Assembly: GCA_021795795.1 (NCBI GenBank)
Contig: JAJYPA010000204.1
Coordinates: 1 to 12,734, forward strand
Origin: Pseudomonadota bacterium
GTDB lineage: Bacteria > Pseudomonadota > Gammaproteobacteria > Halothiobacillales > Halothiobacillaceae
Direction of reading: 5' to 3'
Length of the DNA stretch: 12,734 bases
The translations under genes were made by a program, and so were the position numbers. The notes under the pieces were generated by a model. That model was not told the DNA's origin. It worked only from the letters and a program-made list of their open reading frames with translations, and ran no database searches. Of this stretch, positions 7,599-12,734 are shown piece by piece; positions within the stretch are counted from its first letter, which is position 1, and every line of letters begins with the position of its first letter.

Positions 7599-7627
7599 AA
7601 GCTAGGCGAGAGCGGAAGATTTGTCAA
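7599..7627 (-). promoter_or_regulatory. Probable sigma-70 promoter of the fluoride-switch/hyf-like operon
   Basis: On the minus strand a perfect TTGACA (-35, 7627-7622) is followed after 17 bp by TAGCTT (-10, 7604-7599), which keeps only the first two and last bases of TATAAT. The transcript would start about 8 bp further, at or just before the GGCG that opens the aptamer, exactly where a riboswitch leader should begin. A stronger-looking TATAAA nearby is 22 bp from the -35 and is less likely. The IS1380 element lies about 80 bp upstream and did not break this promoter. Confidence 0.6.
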
Positions 7628-7706
7628 TTTTGCGGCAGCTGTGGCCTGCATGCCCCTGTAAGACTGCTGTGTGCTCGTCAGTCTGGCTATAAATCCTATG
7701 GACAAA
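7628..7706. other. 79-bp spacer between operon promoter and IS1380
   Basis: I see no coding sequence or clear site here. GACTG and CAGTC (about 7662-7683) can form a weak stem. It may be what remains of the native upstream region after IS insertion. Confidence 0.4.
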
Positions 7707-7719
7707 CCTGAATCCGTGA
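7707..7719 (+). repeat. IS1380 left terminal inverted repeat
   Basis: CCTGAATCCGTGA, perfect inverse of 9351-9363. After 13 bases the two ends diverge (CTGTGG here; GTTCTC read inward from the right end). Confidence 0.88.
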
Positions 7720-7765
7720 CTGTGGCATCAGAAAACCATTCCAGTTCATTGTTTTATCTTGCATA

Positions 7766-9151
7766 ATGCGGCCTTCTTTGGTTCACTTGTTGGGTGCGCA
7801 TGAAGCCGACGACTTTCACCTTTGCCAAGGCCCAGAGACCCTCACTGCCCTGGGTGGCTTTCCTCTAGTTGGCCAAGCTGTGGTCCGATTCTCGCGACTG
7901 CGTCAGCTCATCGATCCGCGCTTCCCGGTGTGCAGCGCCATACCCAACAGCGGTATCCTGATCGCGAAATTGGGTCTGCCCTGTCAGGGCAAGAGCGACT
8001 TTGAGGCCATTGAGCGGTTTCGCCGGGATCCCTTCTTCGCCCAGGCCCTTGGGCTGCGCGCCGTACCTTCCAGTGCCACCTTGCGGTAGCGCCTGGATCG
8101 CCATGCCGAGGCATTTCTGCCGATAGTAGACACGGCGCTGACCCGGCTGCTGCAGAGGGCTCGGGCGCCGATCACCCCGCTGTCCTGTGGCTATGTCCCA
8201 CTGGATCTGGATGTCTTTACCCTCGACCATTCCAACACCCGAAAGGAAGGGATCGGCTGGACCTATACCGGCTACGTGGGCTACGCCCCCATTGCTGCCT
8301 ATCTGGGGCAGGAGGGTTGGAACCTTGGCATGGAACTGCGGGAAGGAACCCAGCACAGCGCTGAAGCGACCGACGAGACCTTGGACCGTGTTCTGCCTAG
8401 AGCCCTGAGCCTCACCAGGCAACCGATCTTGGTACGCATGGATGCCGGCTTTCACAGCAAGACCATCGCCGCCACCTTGGCGCGCTATGCCCGTGCACAC
8501 CAGGCCCAAGGGGCGGATCTGGCTTTCCTCGTCAAATGGAATCGGCGCGGCCACGACCTGGATCGGCTCATCGCCGCCCGCCTGGAGGATTCGGAAACCT
8601 GCTGGGAGAGTCCGCGGCAGGGGAAGCGGATCCCGCTTTGGGAAAGCCCGGAAACGCTGGGCACGGTCCCGGTACGCCGGATCCTGCGCCTGACGGAACG
8701 GACGTCCCTCGCCAACGGCCAACAACTGCCGATGCCGGAATATACCCTCGAAGGCTGGGACACAACGCTGCCCGAGTGTTTCGACCCGCAGACGATCCTT
8801 GCGTTGTACGCCGATCATGCCACCCATGAGCAATTCCATGCAGAGATCAAGACGGATCTGGATCTGGAGCGTCTGCCTTCGGGGAAGTTTGCCACCAACG
8901 ATCTCCTCCTTGCCCTGGGTGCCTTGGCCTACAACATCCTGCGCATGATGGGACAGGAAACCCTACTCGGACCAGATGCCCCACCACGGCATCCGGCCAA
9001 GCGGCGACGGGTGAAAACCGTCATCCAGGAGATCATCACCCTCGCGGCCCGGATCAAGCGTCATGCGCGGCAATGGATCCTCGCTTTCCCGGCAGACACC
9101 GTGGCATTTGCAGCCTTCACCCGCCTCCACACGGCTTGGTCCACGCCCTAA
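7766..9151 (+). pseudogene. IS1380-family DDE transposase, interrupted by one nonsense codon
   Basis: One reading frame of 461 sense codons runs from ATG 7766 to TAA 9149-9151 with a single internal TAG at 8087-8089 (codon 108). The residues either side, SSATLR and RLDRHAEAF, are continuous with the family pattern in which Gln commonly fills the gap, so a CAG-to-TAG change is the simplest explanation. After the stop come the family landmarks: VPLDLDVFTLDHSNTRKEG with the first catalytic Asp region, ILVRMDAGFHS with the second, and HEQFHAEIKTDLDLERLPSG with the Glu. Without read-through only a 107-residue N-terminal piece is made; a restart at ATG 8276 would lack the first catalytic Asp. Confidence 0.9.
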
Positions 9152-9350
9152 AGCCCTCCTGAGTATCAAACCCACTGAGAATGCCGCTGATCGGCAGGGC
9201 CAACTGCGCCATCGCGTCGAAAAACCCCCGTTTCCTGCGGCAAAAACCACCCTTCGAGCCGAAAATTCTCCATCCTGGCGGGCAAGTGCCCGACGATTTG
9301 CCAACAAATCGCAACCACAACAGCTGGCAATCGTGACCATCAGAGAGAAC

Positions 9351-9363
9351 TCACGGATTCAGG
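9351..9363 (-). repeat. IS1380 right terminal inverted repeat
   Basis: TCACGGATTCAGG, exact complement of the left repeat at 7707-7719; marks the right end of the element, 24 bp before the IS30 left end. Confidence 0.88.
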
Positions 9364-9387
9364 GAAATACGAAAGGTAAAATGCCTG

Positions 9388-9415
9388 GGCCGGCTCAAAA
9401 ATGAAGCGGAACACC
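9388..9415 (+). repeat. IS30 left imperfect terminal inverted repeat
   Basis: Pairs with 10437-10464; the inner block TGAAGCGGAACACC (9402-9415) matches the inverse of the right end in 13 of 14 positions, the outer half in 8-9 of 14. The transposase start lies 28 bp inside it. Confidence 0.75.
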
Positions 9416-9443
9416 AAAGGTCAAACTGGACCGGAGGTGGTAG

Positions 9444-10457
9444 ATGGGCAGACATTATCGTCAGTTGAGTACGTCTGAGAGGAATCGCTTGCAGCAGGGT
9501 TTGAACCAGGGCATGAGTTTGAGGGCGATAGCGAGGGCTTTGGGCCGGAGCGTTTCTACCCTCAGCCGGGAATGCCGAAGAGGTGGGTCCAGGTTCGACT
9601 ATGACGCAGTGGAAGGGGGCGCTTGGGCACGGTCACACCGCCGCCGTGGTCCGCGCAAGTTGCTTGTAGGCAGCCCTCTGGCAGGGCTTGTGGAACGGCA
9701 GATTATCCAGCACGCTTGGTCACCGGAGCAGATTGCCGGGAGGTTGCGAATGGAGCACCCGGAAGACCCCAGCCAGCGGGTTTCGCACGAGACTATCTAC
9801 CGGTACATCTATGCGCACCCGGCGGGTGAACTCAAGAAGCTGCTGGTGGAATCCTTGCGACAAGGCCACCAGAAACGCCGTCCACGCAGCCGGGGCAAGG
9901 ACCGTCGTGGTGGTCTTCGGAACCTGCGTTCCATCCGTGAGCGGCCACAAGAGGCACAGGCTCGGGAGATTCCCGGCCACTGGGAGGGAGACCTCATCAA
10001 AGGTGCCTACAATGGGAGTGCCATCGGCACCCTGGTGGACCGTAGCACCCGTTTCGTTATCCTGGCCAGGGTGGACGACTCCTCGGCCGAGGCCGTGCTG
10101 GAGGGCTTCACAAGACGCCTACGCACGCTGCCCAAGGCGCTGAGAAAGACCCTGACCTACGACCAGGGCAAGGAGATGGCGCGACACGAAGAGCTGGAGA
10201 AGCGTACCCAGCTGCGGGTGTACTTTGCCGACCCGCATAGCCCCTGGCAGCGGCCTACGAATGAAAACACCAATGGCCTGCTGCGCCAGTACTTCCCGAA
10301 AGGCACGGACTTATCGGGGTACTCCCAGCGACATTTGACCAAGGTGGCAGCGGAACTCAATAATCGTCCCAGAAAATCTCTGGGGTTCCGGACACCCGCC
10401 GAAGTTATGGCAGAGAAAATCAGAGAGTTAAATAGCGGTGTTGCGCTTCAAAATTGA
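9444..10457 (+). CDS. IS30-family transposase, intact
   Basis: 337 residues, normal for IS30 transposases (320-380). The N-terminus is a helix-turn-helix DNA-binding region (YRQLSTSERNRLQQGLNQG, then SLRAIARALGRSVSTLSREC). The DDE core follows: GHWEGDLIKG with the first Asp, LVDRSTRF, LTYDQGKEMARH with the second Asp, and YFADPHSPWQRPTNENTNGL with the Glu in NEN. GGAGG lies 9 bp before the ATG. It catalyses transposition of its own element. The frame has no damage, so the copy may be active; it could act on both copies in the window. The TGA lies in the right inverted repeat region. Confidence 0.95.
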   Translation: MGRHYRQLSTSERNRLQQGLNQGMSLRAIARALGRSVSTLSRECRRGGSRFDYDAVEGGAWARSHRRRGPRKLLVGSPLAGLVERQIIQHAWSPEQIAGRLRMEHPEDPSQRVSHETIYRYIYAHPAGELKKLLVESLRQGHQKRRPRSRGKDRRGGLRNLRSIRERPQEAQAREIPGHWEGDLIKGAYNGSAIGTLVDRSTRFVILARVDDSSAEAVLEGFTRRLRTLPKALRKTLTYDQGKEMARHEELEKRTQLRVYFADPHSPWQRPTNENTNGLLRQYFPKGTDLSGYSQRHLTKVAAELNNRPRKSLGFRTPAEVMAEKIRELNSGVALQN

Positions 10458-11148
10458 AACCGCCTTCTATAAGCAATTGGCCATGTCAGTATTTCAGTTC
10501 GTAACGATGGGTACAAAAGCCACCTACAACATCGACACCTACGCCTATTCATCCATGCATGGTACGCTTGAGTCGATAAAGATCATCCTTCATGCCGGGC
10601 GTATCAATGACGCATACGCTTTGCTCCGGAAGTACTACGATTCGGCAGTAATTAACGTCTATTCAACTCTTTACCTGAAAGAAAACTTCAGCATCGAAAA
10701 ATTTATCGTTGAGAAAATTAACAACTGGCTTCAGGGTAATGAAACGCTCCCAGCTTACCGAGTGATGTCTCAATACATAAGAGCGTCAGAAAGGCTTAAA
10801 CCGATTAACGACTTGCTATATGGAGATGATAAATACAAACGCCTGCGCGACAGATGTAATGATCACACACACTATAATTTCTATCGCTACGTAATGCTCA
10901 ATGATAACGAGATTCATGTAGAGAACCGCGGCCAGTTGCTTGAAAGGTTTAGAAGAGACGCGCAAGATATATTTGCGCTTCACCTCGGATATGTCTTTTT
11001 CTTAAACGATCATTACATGATGTCCAGCGATTATTTGGATGCACTTGAGTGCAACATGCAGCCAGAGGAGAACTCCCAGTATTGGGTCGCGCCATTTATC
11101 CACATGCCTCTGAATCATTCTCAGCAATCAAGCTCTAACTCTCTGTGA
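10438..11148 (+). pseudogene. Unrecognised accessory protein, 5' end lost to IS30 and 3' end split off by IS1595
   Basis: The open frame has 236 codons, but codons 1-9 (GTG start, LRFKIETA) are IS30 sequence, and the last 16 residues after WVAPFI are IS1595 sequence. Native sequence runs from about 10465 to 11102 and continues at 12088-12172. The native part is soluble, Tyr-rich and mostly helical in look (HGTLESIKIILHAGRINDAY, LLRKYYDSAVIN, RLRDRCNDHTHYNFYRYV, FALHLGYVFFLNDHYMMSS). I do not recognise a domain. It has no signal peptide. Base composition is clearly AT-richer than the operon, a sign of transfer. Any translation now would start at GTG 10438 in the IS30 or ATG 10483 (MSVFQF). A downstream attC-like site suggests it was an integron cassette gene. 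Confidence 0.75.
11095..11102 (+). repeat. Left target-site duplication of the IS1595 element
   Basis: TTTATCCA, repeated exactly at 12080-12087 on the other side of the element. Eight bases is the duplication length known for the IS1595 family. Confidence 0.92.
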
Positions 11149-12079
11149 GGCATAGAGAAAGGAGGTCTGAGATGAAAGCTGAAGCGACGAACCTCTTGCA
11201 GTGGCAAGCGCGGTTTGGCACGGAAGAGGCCTGCTTGGAGGCGCTGAAACAAAAGCGCTGGCCCGAGGGGTTTCGATGTCCGAAATGCGGCCATGACCGC
11301 GGATACTGGATCGCCGGACGAAAACTCTTTCAGTGCGGGCACTGTCGCCATCAGACCTCGGTGACGGCCGGCACAATTTTTCATTCGTCCAATGTGCCCC
11401 TGGTGCAATGGTTCCTGGCCATCTATTTGATGGCGAGCGACAAGGGCGGATTGTCCGCCCTGCGGCTGTCGAAGCAGATTGGGGTCTCCTGGATCACGGC
11501 TCACCGGATGTTGCGCCGCATGCGCCGCGCCATGGGCGATCGCGACAGTCTGTATCGCTTGGAAGGGCTGGTAGAGTTGGACGATGCCTTTGTCGGTGGA
11601 CGCCGGTCTGGGGGGAAGAGCGGTCGAGGGGCCGAAGGCAAAACACCGATCTTGGTTGCCGTGGAAAACCGGGGCAAGAAGGCGGGCTTTATTGCCATCG
11701 AGACGACGCCTTCGGTCTCTGCCGACCGGATTCGCGAATTCGCGCGGCGACGCTTGCGCCCCAAGCAACCTACCCGCACCGACGGCTTAATAGCGCTGCG
11801 AGTTCTCGGAGAGAGCCAAGAGCATGAGGGGCGCGTGACCAAACCGCATCAGGTGGACGAGTGGTTGCCGTGGGTACACATCGCCATTGGTAACCTCAAG
11901 GCCTTTCTTTTGGGCACATTCCATGGGGTATCCGGCAAATATCTGCAGGAATATCTGAACGAGTTTGTCTATCGCTTCAATCGCCGTTTCTGGGAGCCAG
12001 AACTGCCCCTGAGGTTGCTCAATGCCTGTATGGAACATATCCCGGTCCGGCTTGTTGCTGAGAAAGGTTAACAGGCATG
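11103..12079 (+). mobile_element. IS1595-family insertion sequence (ISXO2-like)
   Basis: A 977-bp element. Its left end (CATGCCTCTGAATCATTCTC from 11103) matches the inverse of its right end (CATGCCTGTTAACCTTTCTC read inward from 12079), and both continue AGCAA(T)CAAGC, giving imperfect inverted repeats of about 30 bp with one indel. Exact 8-bp direct repeats TTTATCCA flank it. It interrupts the accessory gene near its 3' end. The perfect duplication suggests recent insertion, and the transposase is intact. Confidence 0.93.
11172..12071 (+). CDS. IS1595-family (ISXO2-like) transposase, intact
   Basis: 299 residues. An N-terminal zinc-ribbon domain is shown by FRCPKCGHDRGYWI and LFQCGHCRHQTSVTAGT (two CxxC pairs). 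The ISXO2-like catalytic domain has Asp in GLVELDDAFVGGRRSG, a second Asp in PTRTDGLIALRVL, and the conserved WVHIAIGNLKAFLLGTFHGV followed by YLNEFVYRFNRRF. Asn takes the third catalytic place in this branch, as the family allows. I chose ATG 11172 because AAGGAGGT lies 7 bp upstream; an in-frame GTG at 11145 has no ribosome site. The TAA at 12069-12071 falls in the right inverted repeat. Confidence 0.94.
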   Translation: MKAEATNLLQWQARFGTEEACLEALKQKRWPEGFRCPKCGHDRGYWIAGRKLFQCGHCRHQTSVTAGTIFHSSNVPLVQWFLAIYLMASDKGGLSALRLSKQIGVSWITAHRMLRRMRRAMGDRDSLYRLEGLVELDDAFVGGRRSGGKSGRGAEGKTPILVAVENRGKKAGFIAIETTPSVSADRIREFARRRLRPKQPTRTDGLIALRVLGESQEHEGRVTKPHQVDEWLPWVHIAIGNLKAFLLGTFHGVSGKYLQEYLNEFVYRFNRRFWEPELPLRLLNACMEHIPVRLVAEKG

Positions 12080-12087
12080 TTTATCCA
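12080..12087 (+). repeat. Right target-site duplication of the IS1595 element
   Basis: TTTATCCA, identical to 11095-11102. Joining the sequence at one copy restores the interrupted gene's frame. Confidence 0.92.
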
Positions 12088-12172
12088 AGACATTTTCAAC
12101 GAAGTCATCACTCCAGAGCGCCCTGACATCACAGCCGCTATCAAGGCGAACTGTGCGATGCAGCTTTCATGA
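12088..12172 (+). pseudogene. Detached 3' end of the gene interrupted by IS1595
   Basis: With the IS and one 8-bp duplication removed, the frame from 10465 passes WVAPFI into QDIFNEVITPERPDITAAIK and on through ANCAMQLS to the TGA at 12170-12172. Continuity of frame across an excised 985 bp, with no stop, supports a single ancestral gene whose last 28 or so codons are here. The fragment has no start of its own and is not expected to be expressed. The stop is 10 bp before the attC-like site, the normal cassette arrangement. Confidence 0.85.
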
Positions 12173-12182
12173 GCGAATTGAG

Positions 12183-12255
12183 GCCTAACCAACGCTCCAG
12201 CGGACAAGCTCCGGCGGGGCTTCGCTCACTTGCGGCTAGAGCTCGCACGTTAGCC
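12183..12255 (+). other. Integron attC-like recombination site
   Basis: A 73-bp segment starts with GCCTAAC (R'' type) at 12183-12189 and ends with GTTAGCC (R' type) at 12249-12255, complementary at six of seven positions. Inside, GCTCCAGC (12194-12201) can pair with GCTAGAGC (12235-12242) apart from one mismatch and an unpaired base, and CAAG/CTTG and AAGC/GCTT pair toward a central loop, giving the bulged hairpin expected of attC. It follows a gene stop directly, as in cassettes. Length is within the attC range (about 57-141). No integrase gene is in the window, and the match is imperfect. Confidence 0.55.
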
Positions 12256-12448
12256 TGTCAAATAGCGGTCCATATTGAACAGTTTGTGGATGAAATCAGT
12301 AGCATGATTGACCAAGTTAATCGATTACCTGTGCTTAGTATTTCCGATATCGCGTCAATGGGTTGCCATGTCGACAGGCCATCGGATAGATGATCAGTAT
12401 TTTGTGCGGATAGTTGATGAAGTGTTAGCGCTGATTGGCATTCATTAG
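12256..12448 (+). pseudogene. Possible frameshifted remnant of a second small cassette gene
   Basis: Past the attC-like site one frame reads VHIEQFVDEISSMIDQVNRL, then PVLSISDIASMGCHVDR, and stops at 12391-12393. The next frame (ATG 12368) reads HRIDDQYFVRIVDEVLALIG and stops at 12446-12448. The two stretches look like parts of one acidic helical protein joined by a one-base shift between about 12367 and 12390. No good start or ribosome site is seen. The 74-codon frame from ATG 12169 runs through the attC and is unlikely to be a real gene. I do not recognise the product. Confidence 0.3.
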
Positions 12449-12472
12449 CATTTAAAATTTGAGATCAGGTTG

Positions 12473-12488
12473 CGGCCCGTTAGGGCCG
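12473..12488. other. Perfect 6-bp GC hairpin between convergent coding regions
   Basis: CGGCCC-GTTA-GGGCCG. It lies 40 bp beyond the stop of the minus-strand gene at 12529 and 24 bp beyond the end of the plus-strand remnant. No T run follows on either strand, so it is not a standard intrinsic terminator; it might slow transcription from either side or be part of a degenerate cassette site. Confidence 0.35.
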
Positions 12489-12528
12489 TGGCTCCTATGG
12501 CGCGTTGTTATGCGCATTCGCACGTTTT

Positions 12529-12734
12529 CTACTGGCCGATAACCGTTTGTATCCTCGACGCGATGGCATCAGATAGCACCGAAAGTCCTTGCGCATTGTT
12601 GAGATATTTAACATAACGAATGTGCCTAAGGTCAAATGGCACATCATCTTGAGACTGCGCAATCAGTATTACTTCCTTTCCAAGTGCATGCGCAATGCCA
12701 GCCTCATAGAACACGTTGGGATTTCTGCTTGAAA
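12529..12734 (-). CDS. C-terminal part of a TIR-like / nucleoside-deoxyribosyltransferase-like protein (partial)
   Basis: The last 68 residues before the TAG at 12531-12529; the frame stays open to the window edge, so the gene starts outside. The sequence SSRNPNVFYEAGIAHALGKE, followed by VILIAQSQDDVPFDL and RHIRYVKYL, matches the C-terminal half of a Rossmann-like fold shared by TIR-like and nucleoside 2-deoxyribosyltransferase-like domains, with the Glu of NPNVFYE in the position of their catalytic or nucleotide-contacting acid. Such domains, many of them NADases, are common in bacterial antiphage proteins. The GTG at 12714 is an internal Val and not the start. Full domain architecture and neighbours to the right are unseen, so the function is open. 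Confidence 0.6.
   Translation of the reverse strand, partial: SSRNPNVFYEAGIAHALGKEVILIAQSQDDVPFDLRHIRYVKYLNNAQGLSVLSDAIASRIQTVIGQ

Larger units (their letters stand above)
7707..9363 (+). mobile_element. IS1380-family insertion sequence with a broken transposase
   Basis: A 1657-bp element bounded by inverted repeats: CCTGAATCCGTGA at 7707-7719 and its exact complement TCACGGATTCAGG at 9351-9363 (13/13). The length fits IS1380 elements (about 1.6-2 kb). IS1380 elements usually duplicate 4-5 bp of target; the flanks here are CAAA (left) and GAAA (right), three of four matching, so the duplication has decayed or the ends have recombined. The only gene inside carries an in-frame stop, so the copy is probably not autonomous. 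About 200 bp between the gene and the right repeat is non-coding, with a small CGGGC-AAGT-GCCCG hairpin at 9279-9292 and no T run. Confidence 0.88.
9388..10464 (+). mobile_element. Complete IS30-family insertion sequence (copy 2)
   Basis: A 1077-bp element with one intact transposase gene. Left end: GGCCGGCTCAAAAATGAAGC from 9388, continuing GGAACACC to 9415. Right end, read inward from 10464: GGCGGTTTCAATTTTGAAGC then GCAACACC. These 28-bp imperfect repeats share TGAAGCG-AACACC. The right boundary is set independently by the loss of identity with copy 1 after base 10464. I find no clean 2-3 bp target duplication (left flank CTG, right flank TTC), so the left boundary is accurate to a few bases only. 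Insertion removed the 5' end of the gene to the right. Confidence 0.87.

Noticed and set aside
6358..7605. 415-codon open frame on the plus strand
   Set aside because: Antisense to the hyfE- and hyfC-like genes and the riboswitch; Gln/His-rich low-complexity translation typical of the reverse of membrane-protein genes.
9364..9387. Target duplication shared by the IS1380 and IS30 ends
   Set aside because: The 24 bp between the elements shows no exact repeat with either outer flank; only CAAA/GAAA partly agree for IS1380.
12169..12393. 74-codon gene starting at an ATGA overlap with the interrupted gene
   Set aside because: Its first 29 codons are the attC-like hairpin, and its later part is better explained as a decayed separate gene.
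12473..12528. Second attC site (GTTAGGG and GTTATGC boxes near 12479 and 12507)
   Set aside because: Neither box has a complementary partner at a suitable distance on either strand.
1..12734. CRISPR arrays, tRNA or rRNA genes
   Set aside because: No regularly spaced repeats, cloverleaf patterns or conserved rRNA segments were seen on either strand.

Overview
The window suggests a proteobacterium with a GC-rich chromosome. The style of the genes and the set of insertion sequences remind me of the acidophile Acidithiobacillus, but nothing in the window proves the genus.

The left 7.6 kb is one six-gene operon on the minus strand (about 7627 down to 148), preceded by a promoter and a fluoride (crcB-type) riboswitch. 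The order is hyfC, hyfE, hyfF, hyfG, a fused hyfH-hyfI, and hyfB. Genes overlap or lie within about 10 bp of one another. The products resemble the membrane and peripheral arms of a group 4 [NiFe] hydrogenase, which is related to respiratory complex I. The large subunit, however, lacks all four Ni-binding cysteines and ends where the maturation tail of a hydrogenase would begin. No maturation genes or formate dehydrogenase are present. The complex is therefore better called an Ehr-type (energy-converting hydrogenase related) complex than a hydrogenase. Two antiporter-like subunits and seven or eight likely Fe-S cluster ligands per ferredoxin region, plus a four-Cys N2-like site, remain. A fluoride-switched, hydrogenase-like ion pump without a hydrogenase site is the most interesting content of the window.

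The middle (7.7-10.5 kb) is mobile DNA: an IS1380-family element whose transposase is broken by one in-frame stop, then an intact IS30-family element. The right end of a second, identical IS30 copy forms the first 127 bp of the window, in the same orientation, so direct IS30 copies flank the whole riboswitch-operon module.

The right part (10.46-12.73 kb) is AT-richer accessory DNA. An unrecognised gene lost its 5' end at the IS30 and is split by an IS1595-family element with a perfect 8-bp target duplication; removing the IS and one duplication restores the reading frame to a stop at 12172. Eleven bases after that stop lies an integron attC-like site, so the gene was probably an integron cassette. 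A degenerate coding remnant follows, and the window ends in the C-terminal part of a minus-strand gene with a TIR / nucleoside-deoxyribosyltransferase-like motif.
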